Source: Microbacterium marinilacus
Lineage (GTDB): Bacteria > Actinomycetota > Actinomycetes > Actinomycetales > Microbacteriaceae
Direction of reading: 5' to 3'
Assembly (NCBI RefSeq): GCF_019753765.1
Contig: NZ_JAIJZW010000002.1
Span: forward strand, 282,372 to 346,371
Length of the DNA stretch: 64,000 bases
Part shown: positions 25,742 to 35,366 of the stretch, piece after piece
How the letters are laid out: the number at the start of each line of letters is the position of its first letter
Position numbering within the stretch: the stretch's first letter is position 1
Notes under the pieces: model-generated
The model's input: only the letters and a program-made list of their open reading frames with translations
Told to the model about the DNA's origin: nothing
The model's database searches: none
Translations under genes and position numbers: made by a program

Positions 25742-27006
25742 CCGCGGAACCCGCCGCCCCGGCGATCGAGGAGGTCGCGCGGATCCAGTCGCGCACCGTC
25801 CGCGTGCTGGCGGCGGGCCAGGTGCTGGGCGGCGTGTCGTTCGGCGCGACGGTGTCTCTCGGAGCCCTGCTGGCCGCCGATCTCTCGGGGCAGGAGTCGC
25901 TGTCGGGCTTCGCCACCGCGTCGGTGACGCTCGGCGCGGCCCTGTGCGCGATCCCGCTCGCACGCCTTGCCGGTGCGCGGGGGCGCCGCTTCGCGCTCAC
26001 GCTCGGCAACGTCTTCGCGCTGATCGGCATCGCCGTCGTGATCACCGCGGCGGCCGTGCGCTCGTTCCCGCTGCTGCTGGTCGGCGTCGTCCTGATCGGG
26101 GCGGGGAACGCGGGCAACCTGCAGTCGCGCTTCGCGGCGACCGACCTCGCCGCGCCGGCGCGTCGCGGGCGCGACCTCGGCACCGTGGTGTGGGCGACGA
26201 CGGTCGGCGGGGTGCTCGGGCCGCTGATGATCACGCCGGGGGAGATCCTCGGCGGAGCCATCGGCATGCCGCCGCTCACCGGCGCCTACCTGTTCTCGAT
26301 CGTGGCCCAGGCGGCCGCGCTCGCCCTGTATCTCGTCGCCCTGCGGCCGGATCCGCTCGTCCTCGCCCAGCGCATCGAGCGGGCGTCGACGAGGGTGAGG
26401 GCTGCCGGTGTCGACGCGGACCGCCCCGTCGCGGCGCGCTACGCGATGTTCGCGGTCGCGGCGTCGCACGTCGTGATGGCGTCGGTCATGGCGATGACGC
26501 CCGTGCACCTGTCGCATCTCGCCGTCGGCGGTCCGGCGGGGCACGGCGACCACGCCGACCCGACGGCCGTGACGCTGCTGGTGGGCATGACCATCGCGCT
26601 GCACGTCTTCGGGATGTACGGCGCATCGCCGCTGTTCGGCTATCTCGCCGACCGGATCGGGCGCGTCCCCACCGTGCTCGTGGGCCAGGGGCTGCTGGCG
26701 GTCTCGCTCCTCGTCGCCGCCGCGTGGCCCGACGCCCAGGTGGCGGTCGTGGTCGCGCTGTTCCTGCTTGGGCTGGGCTGGAGCGCGGCGACCGTGGCGG
26801 GGTCCGCACTGCTGACCGAGAGCACGCCGCTCGCGCTGCGGCCGCGCCGCCAGGGCCTCAGCGACACCGCCATGACCGCCTCGGCGGCCGTGGGCGCCGT
26901 GCTGGCCGGTCTGGTGCTCGGCGCGTTCGGGTACGGCGTGCTGGCGCTGTTCGCGCTGGTGCTGGTCGCGGCCACGACGCTGCTGTCGCCGCTCGGCCGG
27001 CGCTGA
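25738..27006 (+). CDS. MFS transporter coupled to the FAH-family gene
   Basis: A 422-residue 12-helix major facilitator protein. The N-terminal half has ARLAGARGRRFALTLGN in the position of the loop 2-3 motif and the C-terminal half has FGYLADRIGRVPTVL, its repeat. A His/Asp-rich loop (GGPAGHGDHADP) lies between helices 7 and 8. Start GTG overlaps the preceding stop (GTGA), the only start that uses the full first helix. Substrate unknown. Confidence 0.88.
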   Translation: MTAEPAAPAIEEVARIQSRTVRVLAAGQVLGGVSFGATVSLGALLAADLSGQESLSGFATASVTLGAALCAIPLARLAGARGRRFALTLGNVFALIGIAVVITAAAVRSFPLLLVGVVLIGAGNAGNLQSRFAATDLAAPARRGRDLGTVVWATTVGGVLGPLMITPGEILGGAIGMPPLTGAYLFSIVAQAAALALYLVALRPDPLVLAQRIERASTRVRAAGVDADRPVAARYAMFAVAASHVVMASVMAMTPVHLSHLAVGGPAGHGDHADPTAVTLLVGMTIALHVFGMYGASPLFGYLADRIGRVPTVLVGQGLLAVSLLVAAAWPDAQVAVVVALFLLGLGWSAATVAGSALLTESTPLALRPRRQGLSDTAMTASAAVGAVLAGLVLGAFGYGVLALFALVLVAATTLLSPLGRR

Positions 27007-27051
27007 CCCCGGCGCCGGTGGCGCGCGGCGCCGGCAACTAAGCTGGTGTGG

Positions 27052-28566
27052 ATGTCTTCTGCACCTGATCCCCGCACCACGACCGCGACCGGCGCCGACG
27101 TGCGCGTGCGGTTCTGCCCCTCGCCGACCGGCCTGCCGCACGTCGGCCTGATCCGAACCGCGCTGTTCAACTGGGGCTATGCGCGCCACCACGGCGGCAA
27201 GCTCGTGTTCCGGATCGAGGACACGGACGCCGCGCGCGACAGCGAGGAGAGCTATCAGCAGCTGCTCGATGCGCTGCGCTGGCTGCACATCGACTGGGAC
27301 GAGGGCGTCGAGGTGGGCGGCCCGCACGCGCCGTACCGGCAGTCCCAGCGCACCGAGCTGTACCTCGAGGTGCTCGAGAAGCTGAAGGCATCGGGAGCCG
27401 TGTACGAGAGCTTCTCGACGGGCGAGGAGATCGACGCCCGCAACGAGGCGAGCGGCCGCGCCAAGCAGCTCGGTTACGACAACTTCGACCGCGACCTCAC
27501 GGACGAGCAGAAAGCCGCCTTCCGCGCCGAGGGGCGCCAGCCGGCGCTGCGCCTCCGGGTGCCCGACGAGGACATCACCTACGTCGACCTGATCCGTGGC
27601 GAGGTCACGTTCCCCGCCGGGTCGTTCCCCGACTTCGTGATCGTGCGCCCGAACGGCGCGCCGCTGTACACGTTCGTGAACCCGGTCGACGACGCGCTCA
27701 TGGGCATCACGCACGTGCTGCGCGGGGAGGACCTGATGCCGTCGACCGCGCGCCAGCTCGTGCTGTACGCGGCACTGGTCGACGCGGGCATCGCCTCGTT
27801 CGTGCCCCGGTTCGGCCACATGCCGCTGGTGCTCGGCGACGGCACCAAGAAGCTGTCGAAGCGCGACCCGCGCGCCGACCTCTTCCTGCACCGCGACCGC
27901 GGCTTCATCCCTGAGGGGCTGCTCAACTACCTCGCGCTGCTGGGATGGTCGATCGGCCCCGACCGCGACATCTTCTCGCTCGACGAGTTCGTCGCGGCCT
28001 TCGACATCGCCGACGTGAACCCGAACCCCGCCCGCTTCGACCAGAAGAAGGCCGAGTCGATCAACGGCGACCACATCCGCATGCTCGCCCCGGACGACTT
28101 CGCCGCGCGCATCGTCCCGTACCTCGCGAAGGCCGGCGTCGTGGGGGAGGAGCCCACCGACGCGCAACGCACCCTGATCGCGGCGGCGGCGCCGCTCATC
28201 CAGGAGCGCCTCCCGCTGCTCGGGGATGCCCCCGGCCTGCTCGGCTTCCTGTTCGCCGACGACGTGTCGTACGACGACGACGCGGTCGGGGCTCTGCCGG
28301 ACAACGCGGCCGAGGTGCTGAACGCATGCGTCGCGGCGCTGCAGCTCGTGCCCGCCGACGAGTTCCGCGCCGAGGGCGTCCAGGCGGCGCTCTCGACCGC
28401 GCTGATCGACGGCCTCGGCCTCAAGCCGCGGGTCGCCTACGGCCCGCCGCGCGTCGCCGTCTCCGGCAGGCGCGTGTCGCCGCCCCTGTTCGAGTCGATG
28501 GAGCTGCTCGGCAAGGACGCGACCCTGCGCCGCCTGGCCGCGCTCGTCGAGCGGCTGACCGCATAG
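27052..28566 (+). CDS. gltX: Glutamyl-tRNA synthetase
   Basis: Charges tRNA-Glu, and in actinobacteria usually also tRNA-Gln for the amidotransferase route. The 504-residue protein has the HIGH-type motif SPTGLPHVG at 24-32, the YRQSQR substrate segment, and the KLSKR motif near residue 266. The helical C-terminal anticodon-binding domain is complete. TAAGCT at 27039-27044 lies 7 nt before the ATG, so the mRNA is likely leaderless; a GTG 6 nt upstream is less well placed. A tRNA-Gln gene follows directly. Confidence 0.96.
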   Translation: MSSAPDPRTTTATGADVRVRFCPSPTGLPHVGLIRTALFNWGYARHHGGKLVFRIEDTDAARDSEESYQQLLDALRWLHIDWDEGVEVGGPHAPYRQSQRTELYLEVLEKLKASGAVYESFSTGEEIDARNEASGRAKQLGYDNFDRDLTDEQKAAFRAEGRQPALRLRVPDEDITYVDLIRGEVTFPAGSFPDFVIVRPNGAPLYTFVNPVDDALMGITHVLRGEDLMPSTARQLVLYAALVDAGIASFVPRFGHMPLVLGDGTKKLSKRDPRADLFLHRDRGFIPEGLLNYLALLGWSIGPDRDIFSLDEFVAAFDIADVNPNPARFDQKKAESINGDHIRMLAPDDFAARIVPYLAKAGVVGEEPTDAQRTLIAAAAPLIQERLPLLGDAPGLLGFLFADDVSYDDDAVGALPDNAAEVLNACVAALQLVPADEFRAEGVQAALSTALIDGLGLKPRVAYGPPRVAVSGRRVSPPLFESMELLGKDATLRRLAALVERLTA

Positions 28567-28594
28567 GGCGACACGCCATGGTGCGGGGCCCGGT

Positions 28595-28623
28595 TTGGAC
28601 CGTCCCGAGGAGTCGGGTAAGCT
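28595..28623 (+). promoter_or_regulatory. Sigma-70-type promoter of tRNA-Gln
   Basis: TTGGAC at 28595-28600 and TAAGCT at 28618-28623 are separated by 17 bp. This is a near-ideal housekeeping promoter, 32 bp upstream of the mature tRNA 5' end. Confidence 0.75.
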
Positions 28624-28655
28624 AGACCCTCGGTACGGCTTCGGCCGGTAGCCAT

Positions 28656-28727
28656 TGGGGTATGGTGTAATTGGCAACACGGCTGATTCTGGTTCAGTTG
28701 TTCTTGGTTCGAGTCCAGGTACCCCAG
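28656..28727 (+). tRNA. tRNA-Gln (anticodon CTG)
   Basis: A 72-nt gene. The acceptor stem TGGGGTA (28656-28662) pairs with TACCCCA (28720-28726), discriminator G. The anticodon stem-loop is GCTGA-TTCTGGT-TCAGT, giving CTG at 34-36 for CAG codons. The T-arm is GGTTCGAGTCC. The U1-A72 pair is typical of tRNA-Gln. CCA is not encoded. Confidence 0.96.
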
Positions 28728-28733
28728 CTTCAA

Positions 28734-28763
28734 GAAAACCCCCGGTCGATCCGGGGGTTTTCT
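28734..28763 (+). terminator. Rho-independent terminator after tRNA-Gln
   Basis: AAAACCCCCGG and CCGGGGGTTTT form a perfect stem around a 5-6 nt loop, with the T run forming the end of the 3' arm. It starts only 7 nt after the tRNA. Confidence 0.9.
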
Positions 28764-28813
28764 GTTTCCGACGGCGCGGCGGCTCGTGCCCTCTTCGCCG
28801 GTCGCGGGCCTGC

Positions 28814-29233
28814 TCAGTCGAACCCGGCGGCCCCGATGCGCCAGAACCCGTCGGGCGATCCGGTCGGGATCAGCGGCTCGATCCACGCGGTGACGGCCTC
28901 GACCACGGCGTCCTCCAGGTCCTCGTGCGACCACCCGTGCGGTCGAGACGGCACGTCGGGCTCCCAGCCGGTCTCCGTCCAGACCACCTCGAAGAGGTGG
29001 CGGTCGTCGTCGAAGCGACGGTCGAGGGCGAAGGCCTCGCGGCCCTCGAAGCGCGCCCAGACGTCGAACGGGCCCTCGCCGTCCTGATCGAGGAACACGT
29101 CGACGACGATGCCGTCCACACCCTCGCCTGCGCCGCGCGCCGTTTCGTCGAAGCGTGCGAGTCGTTCGGCGGTCTTCTCCGAGCCGGCGGCGAGGATCCG
29201 GCGCACGGCGGCACCGTAGTCGTGCGTGTCCAT
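28814..29233 (-). CDS. Small acidic protein of unknown function
   Basis: A 139-residue soluble, acidic protein without signal peptide or membrane segment. Alternating helical and beta patterns are seen: MDTHDYGAAVRRIL opens with a helix, GIVVDVFLDQDGEGPFDVW looks like a beta hairpin, and FGFWR-like aromatic residues lie near the C-terminus. I do not recognise it securely; it resembles conserved actinobacterial hypotheticals of similar length. It sits at the end of the iron-uptake operon on the same strand but 18 bp beyond its last stop, so it could be read with it. Confidence 0.6.
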   Translation of the reverse strand: MDTHDYGAAVRRILAAGSEKTAERLARFDETARGAGEGVDGIVVDVFLDQDGEGPFDVWARFEGREAFALDRRFDDDRHLFEVVWTETGWEPDVPSRPHGWSHEDLEDAVVEAVTAWIEPLIPTGSPDGFWRIGAAGFD

Positions 29234-29251
29234 GGCCTCACCGTATCGGCG

Positions 29252-30106
29252 TCAACCGGCCGCCGGTCCCGATCGCAGCACGCGGCGGGGGATGACGAGC
29301 GGGGTGCCGGTCTCGGGGTCGGGCTGGATCACGCACGGCAGGTCGTAGACCCGCTCCACGAGCTCGGCCGTCAGGACCTCGGACGGGTCGCCCGAGGCCA
29401 CCACCTCGCCGTCCTTCATCACGATCAGGTGATCCGCGTACCGGGCGGCCTGGTTCAGGTCGTGCAGCACGACGACGATGGTGCGCTGCAACTGCGAGCG
29501 CAGCGTCTCGAACAGCTCGAGCAGCCCGTACTGATGGGAGATGTCGAGGAACGTGGTGGGCTCGTCGAGCAGCAGCACCGGCGTCTGCTGGGCGAGCGCC
29601 ATGGCGACCCAGACGCGCTGGCGCTGCCCACCGGAGAGCTCCTCCACGAGGCGGCCCGACAGGTCCGACGTGCCGGTCGCCTCGAGCGCCGCCGTCACGG
29701 CCGCCTCGTCCTCCGTCGACCAGCGGTCGAACATGCCCTGATGGGGGTGGCGGCCGCGGGCGACGAGGTCGGCGACACGGATGCCGTCCGGCGCGAGCGA
29801 CGACTGCGGCAGCAGCCCGAGCCGCGTGGCGAGCCGCTTGGTGGGCATCGCGTGGATGTCGGTCCCGTCGAGCAGGATCGCGCCGTCCGCGACCGGCAGA
29901 ACCCGCGCGACGGCACGGAGCAGGGTCGACTTGCCGCACGCGTTCGGCCCGATGATCGCGGTGTACGACCCCCGCGCGACGGCGATGTCGACGCCGTCGA
30001 CGATGATGCGCTTGTCGTAGCCGGCGCGGACGTCGATCGTGCGGAGGGCCGCGGTGTCGTCCTCGGGGACGGCGTGCGGGTCGGTGGCGGGCGTCATCGT
30101 GGTCAT
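29252..30106 (-). CDS. Iron-siderophore ABC transporter ATPase (FepC/FecE type)
   Basis: The 284-residue ATPase of a ferric-siderophore importer. It carries Walker A GPNACGKST, Q-loop LLPQSSLAPDG, signature [10 protein letters not shown], Walker B VLLLDEPTTFLD and the H-loop VVLHDLNQAARYAD, the last typical of FepC-like proteins. It is the final gene of a six-gene run joined by overlaps; its ATG overlaps the upstream permease stop (ATGA). It presumably energises the two FecCD permeases encoded just before it. Confidence 0.95.
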   Translation of the reverse strand: MTTMTPATDPHAVPEDDTAALRTIDVRAGYDKRIIVDGVDIAVARGSYTAIIGPNACGKSTLLRAVARVLPVADGAILLDGTDIHAMPTKRLATRLGLLPQSSLAPDGIRVADLVARGRHPHQGMFDRWSTEDEAAVTAALEATGTSDLSGRLVEELSGGQRQRVWVAMALAQQTPVLLLDEPTTFLDISHQYGLLELFETLRSQLQRTIVVVLHDLNQAARYADHLIVMKDGEVVASGDPSEVLTAELVERVYDLPCVIQPDPETGTPLVIPRRVLRSGPAAG

Positions 30107-31185
30107 GTCCTTCTCCGGAACTCCGAGATCAGCAGCCAGGCGAGATAGGCGCCGCCCAGCGAGACGGTGACGACGCCGACGGGCATCCCGACGCGCTGCG
30201 CGAGCACGTCGGACGCGAGCAGCGTGAACGCTCCCACCACCGCCGAGGGCACCAGCAGCAGGCCCGAACCGCGCACCAGGCGCCGCGCGATCTGCGGAGC
30301 CGCGAGCGCGACGAACGAGATGGGGCCGGCGGCCGCCGTCACCAGAGCGGTCAGCGCGACGCCGAGCACGACCGCGGCGGCGCGCACACGGTTCGCGGGC
30401 AGGCCGAGCGACCGGGCCGCGTCGTCGCCGAGCTCCAGCTGCCGCAGGCCCGGCGCGAGCGCCGCCAGCGCGGCCAGCATCACGGCCAGCAGCGCGACCA
30501 TGGGCCAGAGCTGCTCGTGGCCGAGAGCGTTGAACGACCCCGCCGCCCAGACCGCGGCGAGCATCGCGGTGTCCACGCTCACCGACAGCATGAGCGCCGA
30601 GTTCAGCGACGACAGCAGCGCCGCGACGCCGATGCCCATGATGATCAGCCGGAACGACTGCACCGATCCGTTGCGCGTCGCCAGCAGGTACACGACGGCG
30701 GCGGTCACCACGCCGCCGACGATCGCTCCGGCGGCGATGTCGAGGTAGCGCGTCGAGCCGAGCAGCAGCATCACCGCGATGGCGCCCGTGTACGACCCGG
30801 ACGAGAACCCGATGATGTCGGGCGAGCCGAGCGGGTTGCGGGTGAGGGACTGGAAGATCGCTCCCGAGACGGCGAGAGCCACGCCGCACGCGATCGCGAA
30901 CAGCGCACGGGGCAGCCGCCAGCCGACCACCAGCATGCGCGCCTGGTCGTCGGCGGTGCCGAGCAGAGCGCCGATCACCTCGTCGAGCGGCACGGGATAG
31001 GTGCCGAGGCCGAGCGAGACGACGCCCAGCACGACGGTGGCGATCACCAGCGACGCGCAGATCGCGAGGGAGCGCGCGCTCAGCAGGGCGGACACCCGCG
31101 GCAGCCGCAGCGCGACGGCGCGGTAGCCGTGATCCAGGCCGTTGCCCGCCACGCGCGTGCCGCGGTCGTGCACCGGGGCGGTCAC
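30103..31185 (-). CDS. Iron-siderophore ABC permease (FecCD family), second subunit
   Basis: A 360-residue permease with about nine to ten membrane helices. Family motifs include LRLPRVSALLSARSL near the start (cytosolic lead), WRLPRALFAIACGVALAVSGAI, NPLGSPDIIGFSSGSYTGA and, near the C-terminus, GPISFVALAAPQIARRLVRG, the coupling helix that meets the ATPase. GTG 31185 overlaps the stop of the other permease (GTGA). It forms a heterodimer with that subunit. Confidence 0.93.
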   Translation of the reverse strand: MTAPVHDRGTRVAGNGLDHGYRAVALRLPRVSALLSARSLAICASLVIATVVLGVVSLGLGTYPVPLDEVIGALLGTADDQARMLVVGWRLPRALFAIACGVALAVSGAIFQSLTRNPLGSPDIIGFSSGSYTGAIAVMLLLGSTRYLDIAAGAIVGGVVTAAVVYLLATRNGSVQSFRLIIMGIGVAALLSSLNSALMLSVSVDTAMLAAVWAAGSFNALGHEQLWPMVALLAVMLAALAALAPGLRQLELGDDAARSLGLPANRVRAAAVVLGVALTALVTAAAGPISFVALAAPQIARRLVRGSGLLLVPSAVVGAFTLLASDVLAQRVGMPVGVVTVSLGGAYLAWLLISEFRRRT

Positions 31186-32255
31186 AGGCCGCTCACCGTC
31201 CTCCGCCGCGCGAGCAGGATCAGCACCGGCGCCCCGACGATGGCGGTGACCAGGCCGACCCGCAGCTCGCCGCTCGGCAGGATGATCCTGCCGACGACGT
31301 CGGACAGGAGCAGCAGCACGGGGGACACCACGATCGTGTAGGCGAGGATCCAACGCTGGTCGGGGCCGACGAACCAGCGCACCACGTGCGGGACCATGAG
31401 GCCGACGAAGCCGATCGGCCCGGCGAGGGCGGTGGCCGTGCCGGCCAGCAGCGTCACGGCGAGGATCACGACCACGCGGATGCGGCCGGTGCGCACGCCC
31501 AGCGCCGCGGCGAGCTCGTCGCCGAGGGCGAGCGCGTTGAGCGACCGCGACACGGCGAGCCCGAGCACCAGCCCCACGAGGATCAGCGGCGCGAAGGACA
31601 GCACGATGTCGAGCTGCCGCCCCCCGATCGCCCCGACTCCCCAGAAGCGCATGTCGTCGAAGGCGTCACGGTCGCCCAGCACGATCGCGGTCGTCAGCCC
31701 GCCGAGCACGGCGCTGATCGCGACACCGGCGAGCGTGAGCTTCGCGGGCGTCGCACGTCCGCCGCCGACCGCGCCGAGCGCGTACACCATGACCGTCACC
31801 GCACCGGCGCCGAGCAGCGCGAACCAGACGTAGCCGAGCGGTGCGGCAAGCCCCAGGAAGCCGACGGCCAGCGTCACGGCGAACGTCGCACCCGCGTTGA
31901 CGCCCAGGATCCCCGGATCGGCGAGGGGGTTGCGCGTGTACGCCTGGATGAGCGCCCCGCACATGCCGAGCGCCGGTCCGACGACGAGGCCCACGACGGT
32001 GCGCGGCACCCTCAGCTCGAGGATCATCACGTGCTCGTCGACGTCGGCGTCGTACGACCACAGCGCGTCCCAGATCGTCGGCAGCGAGATCGCCCTGGCC
32101 CCCACGCCGATGCTCAGCAGGACCACCACCGCCAGCACCGCGATCGCGAGCACCAGGCCGGCGAACCGCAGCGAGCCGCTGCGAGCGACCCCGGCGTGCT
32201 CGCCGTGCTCCTCCTGCGCGCGGGACGTCACGGCTCCCGCCGGGGTGCCGCTCAC
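31182..32255 (-). CDS. Iron-siderophore ABC permease (FecCD family), first subunit
   Basis: A 357-residue permease paralogous to its downstream partner: LRVPRTVVGLVVGPALGMCGALIQ (read as the RVPR motif plus helix), NPLADPGILGVNAGATFAV, and the coupling segment GPIGFVGLMVPHVVRWFVG. About nine membrane helices. GTG 32255 overlaps the stop of the siderophore-interacting protein gene. Gene order puts it before the second permease, as in fepD-fepG. Confidence 0.93.
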   Translation of the reverse strand: MSGTPAGAVTSRAQEEHGEHAGVARSGSLRFAGLVLAIAVLAVVVLLSIGVGARAISLPTIWDALWSYDADVDEHVMILELRVPRTVVGLVVGPALGMCGALIQAYTRNPLADPGILGVNAGATFAVTLAVGFLGLAAPLGYVWFALLGAGAVTVMVYALGAVGGGRATPAKLTLAGVAISAVLGGLTTAIVLGDRDAFDDMRFWGVGAIGGRQLDIVLSFAPLILVGLVLGLAVSRSLNALALGDELAAALGVRTGRIRVVVILAVTLLAGTATALAGPIGFVGLMVPHVVRWFVGPDQRWILAYTIVVSPVLLLLSDVVGRIILPSGELRVGLVTAIVGAPVLILLARRRTVSGL

Positions 32256-33169
32256 AGTCCGGCGGCCTCGTAGAGTCGCTGGACCTCGTCGACGATCTCC
32301 TCGGTCTCGCGATCGCTGTCGTACAGCTCCCGCACGCGGTTGTGGAACTCCTCGCCGAGCGCGTCGTACCGCTCCCGCCACTCCTCGGCCCGGTCCGTCC
32401 AGTAGCCGACGATCTTGTACGCGTCGGCGGGCAGCGAGCGCTCACGGCGCAGGTGGGTGCGGATCTCGCGGGTCACGCGGGTCTCGGAGGCCACCCAGAC
32501 GTACGCGTCGTCGGCGACGTCGGCGCGGCGCACGGCCGCGGCGAGCTCGCTCGGCGCGTGTCCGTTGCCGGTGCCGCGCAGCCACACGATCTCCGCGGCG
32601 TCCCCGGGCGCGTCGGGGAGCAGCTGGTGCTCGGTGCCGCGCACCTCGAGCACGAGCGTCGTCGGCACGTCGGCGGCGGTGAGCTCGGCGATCCGCAGAG
32701 CCGCGGGCAGAGCGGGCTCGTCGGCGACGAGGATCTGCCGACGAGCCCAGACGGGACGGTCGTAGAGCGCCTTCGGCGGGTTCACGCCGACCTGCTGGCC
32801 CGGTCGTGCCTGCGCCGCCCACGCGGCGGCGATGCCCCCGTCGTGCTCGACGAAGTCGATGTCGACCTCTCCGGGGCGGTGGGCACGGATCGTGTACGTC
32901 CGCATCTCCGAGGGGGCGACGCCGTCGGCGAAGTCCCAGCCGCGCTCCGTCGCGAACGGCAGGCGCACGTCGTCCTCCGGCCGGTCGGGGAAGAACAGGC
33001 GCACGTACTCGTCGCCCACGCTCGTCGTCGGATAGTCGTGCATGTCGTGCCCGCCGAGCGTGATCCGCAGCATCCCGGCGCCCACGCGACGCGTCGCGGT
33101 GACGATGCCGAGGTGGATGCGCGGCGCGTAGTCCTCCGGCAGGCCGGGGTAGTAGGTCGAGGCGCTCAC
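32252..33169 (-). CDS. Siderophore-interacting flavoprotein (ferric-siderophore reductase)
   Basis: A 305-residue cytosolic SIP-family NAD(P)H:flavin oxidoreductase that releases iron from imported ferric siderophores by reduction. The FAD-binding motif RTYTIRAH, followed by a DFVEHDGG segment, lies in the N-terminal barrel; the pyridine-nucleotide domain has LVADEPALPAALRIAEL and VWVASETRVTREIRTHLR. The C-terminus is a longer acidic helical tail (about 40 residues) than in many SIPs. The GTG start overlaps the receptor gene upstream, so the reductase is made with the importer. Confidence 0.93.
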   Translation of the reverse strand: MSASTYYPGLPEDYAPRIHLGIVTATRRVGAGMLRITLGGHDMHDYPTTSVGDEYVRLFFPDRPEDDVRLPFATERGWDFADGVAPSEMRTYTIRAHRPGEVDIDFVEHDGGIAAAWAAQARPGQQVGVNPPKALYDRPVWARRQILVADEPALPAALRIAELTAADVPTTLVLEVRGTEHQLLPDAPGDAAEIVWLRGTGNGHAPSELAAAVRRADVADDAYVWVASETRVTREIRTHLRRERSLPADAYKIVGYWTDRAEEWRERYDALGEEFHNRVRELYDSDRETEEIVDEVQRLYEAAGL

Positions 33170-34248
33170 CCGGCGCTCCGCACGACGGCGCCGCCGTCGA
33201 CGGCTGCCGACAGATCGTCGAGGTATCCCTGCTCGATCATCCAGGGAATGGTGATCGGCGTGGGGCCGTTCGATGCGCTCACGATCTTCGTGTTCTCCAG
33301 GATGAGATAGTTTCCGTTCGCCATGGGCTCCCACCGGGAGACCAGTGCGTTCTCGAGAGTTGTGGCGGTGTTCTCCGGGGAGCTCGACCAGTACAGGACG
33401 ACGTCCGTGTCGATCGTGTCGAGCTCCTCCAGGCTCACGCCCCCGTACCAGATGCCCTCCTCATGGTCGGCCGTGGCGGACTCGAGGCTCGGGCTGTCCA
33501 ACAGGCCGAGCGAGCGGTGGAAGACGACCCGCGGATCGTCGGAGATGTACAGGGCGAGCTCGGTCCCGCCGTCCTGCCCGAGGGTCAGGCTGTACACGAA
33601 TGAGGTCCCGTCCAGCTCCGGGTGCTCGGTCAGGGCGTCCGCGAGGACGGCCTCGGTCTCGTCGATCACGTCCTCGGCCTTCTCGCCCTCGCCCAGAGCC
33701 GTCCCGACGAGCCGGGCGAGGTCCTGCCATGTGCCGTAGATGTAGGGCTGGTCGGCGTGCGCGACGGTTGGCGCGATCTCGGTCAGCCGCTCGTACTGAA
33801 CCTCTGTGAGGCCGGAGGTGGGGGCAAGGATCAGGTCGGGCTGCAGAGCGAGGATCTGCTCGTAGTCGGGGCCGTCCTCGGTCGCGGTGATGAGCGCCGG
33901 CAACTCCTCCTGCATCTCCTGCTCGATGTAGGCGCGGGTCCACACGTTGTAGCCGTCGGCGTCACCGCTCCAGGTGTTCTCCGGGATGCCCACCGGGACG
34001 ATCCCGAGCGATGCGATGACGTCGGCGGTGGAGCCGCCGAGCGTGACGATCCGCTCGGGCTCGGCCGAGATCTCCGTCTCTCCGTAGACGTGCTCGATCG
34101 TGACAGGGAAGCTCGCGTCCGCGGCGACGGTCTGGTCGCCGGAGGTCCCGGACGCGTCCTGTCCGGCGTCCGCCGTGCAGCCCGCCGCGGCGACGGCCAC
34201 GCTCGCGAGCACGGCGAGCGCCGTGGCGCGGGTGCGTCGGGGCGCCAT
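33166..34248 (-). CDS. Ferric-siderophore-binding lipoprotein (second of a tandem pair)
   Basis: A 360-residue periplasmic-type binding protein. The signal peptide ends in the lipobox AAAGC with Cys 24, so it is a membrane-anchored lipoprotein. The FepB/FhuD-like fold shows EPERIVTLGGSTADVIASLGIVPVG near the N-lobe (two adjoining motifs), ATEDGPDYEQILALQPDLIL, and a long hinge helix. It is clearly paralogous to the upstream receptor but diverged over most of its length. The ATG shares one base with the preceding stop (TGATG). Confidence 0.93.
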   Translation of the reverse strand: MAPRRTRATALAVLASVAVAAAGCTADAGQDASGTSGDQTVAADASFPVTIEHVYGETEISAEPERIVTLGGSTADVIASLGIVPVGIPENTWSGDADGYNVWTRAYIEQEMQEELPALITATEDGPDYEQILALQPDLILAPTSGLTEVQYERLTEIAPTVAHADQPYIYGTWQDLARLVGTALGEGEKAEDVIDETEAVLADALTEHPELDGTSFVYSLTLGQDGGTELALYISDDPRVVFHRSLGLLDSPSLESATADHEEGIWYGGVSLEELDTIDTDVVLYWSSSPENTATTLENALVSRWEPMANGNYLILENTKIVSASNGPTPITIPWMIEQGYLDDLSAAVDGGAVVRSAG

Positions 34249-35324
34249 CAGTCCGCCTCTCGCACGACGGCGCCGCCGTCGATCGCGGACGAGATGTCGT
34301 CGATGTAGCCCTGCTCGATCGCCCACGGGATGCTCAGCACGTCGGGGCCGCTGGTGGCCATGCCGAGCGTGGTGTCCTCGACGATGTAGTAGCGCCCGTC
34401 GGCGATCGGATCCCAGCGCGAGAACACGGGGTGGGTCTGCGTGTACTCCGTGTCCTGGGGGCCGTTCGACCACGCGACCACGACGTCGGCCTCGACGGCG
34501 TCGAGCTCCTCCAGGCTGAAGCCCGTGTAGAAGACATCGGAGTCCAGGCCCTCGCTCGCGGCGGCGAGGGCGGGACTGTCCACCATGCCGAACTCGTGGA
34601 GCAGCGAGACCCGGGGATCCTCGGTGATGTATGCCGCGATCTCGGTGGAGCCCTCCGAGAGCGTGAGGCTGTAGATGAAGGAAGATCCGTCGAGGTTCGG
34701 ATGCTCGGACGCCTCTGCGTCGACGGCGGCCTCCGTCTGCGCGATCAGTTCAGACGCCTTCGCCTGCTCGCCCAGGATCTCGCCGATGACCTCCGTGTGC
34801 TCCTGCCACGTGCCGGCGGTGAACGGCCGCTCCAGGTACGCGACCGTGGGGGCGATCTCGCTCAGCCGCTCGTACTCCGCCTCGGTGAGGCCCGAGTAGA
34901 CGCCGATGATGACGTCGGGCTGCAGCGCGAGGATCTGCTCGTAGTCTGGGCCGTCCTCGGTGAACGTGATGACCTCCGGCATCTCCGCCCCGAGCTCGTC
35001 CTCGACCTGGTCGCGGAACCACGGGGTGAACCCCTCCTCGTCGCCGCCCCAGGTCTCGGGAACGCCCACCGGAACGACGCCGAGCGCCGCGACGATGTCG
35101 TGGTTCATCCAGCTCAGCGTGACCACGCGCTCGGGCTTCTCCGGGATGACCGTCTCGCCGAGGGCGTGCTCGACCGTCAGCGGGAAGGTCCCCGACGCCT
35201 GTCCGCCGTCGGCGGCGGCCGAGGTCTCGGAGGCGCCGGGATCGGCGGGGGCGGAGCAGGCGGAGGCGGTCAGGGCGATGGCGGCCAGCAGAGCGATGGC
35301 GCCGGAGCGGCGGAAGGAGGGCAT
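34248..35324 (-). CDS. Ferric-siderophore-binding lipoprotein (first of a tandem pair)
   Basis: A 358-residue receptor heading the operon. Lipobox TASAC places the lipidated Cys at 23. It has PERVVTLSWMNHDIVAALGVVPVG and FTEDGPDYEQILALQPDVII in register with its paralogue, and a C-terminus (IDGGAVVREAD) that is almost the same in both. The ATG is preceded by GAGAGG, and a TAGCCT -10 with an iron box lies about 60 bp upstream, so the whole six-gene unit is probably repressed by iron-loaded DtxR/IdeR. Confidence 0.93.
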   Translation of the reverse strand: MPSFRRSGAIALLAAIALTASACSAPADPGASETSAAADGGQASGTFPLTVEHALGETVIPEKPERVVTLSWMNHDIVAALGVVPVGVPETWGGDEEGFTPWFRDQVEDELGAEMPEVITFTEDGPDYEQILALQPDVIIGVYSGLTEAEYERLSEIAPTVAYLERPFTAGTWQEHTEVIGEILGEQAKASELIAQTEAAVDAEASEHPNLDGSSFIYSLTLSEGSTEIAAYITEDPRVSLLHEFGMVDSPALAAASEGLDSDVFYTGFSLEELDAVEADVVVAWSNGPQDTEYTQTHPVFSRWDPIADGRYYIVEDTTLGMATSGPDVLSIPWAIEQGYIDDISSAIDGGAVVREAD

Positions 35325-35366
35325 GGGACCTCTCAGGGACGGTGCGGGGAGGGGAGATCGGCAGCC

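Noticed and set aside
25489..28680. A minus-strand open frame of more than 1000 codons opposite the MFS gene and gltX
   Set aside because: It is antisense to two well-supported genes, low-complexity and rich in Arg, Gly and Pro, as expected from high-GC frame shadows. The same applies to long frames at 58615-61728 (minus) and 5513-8377 (plus).
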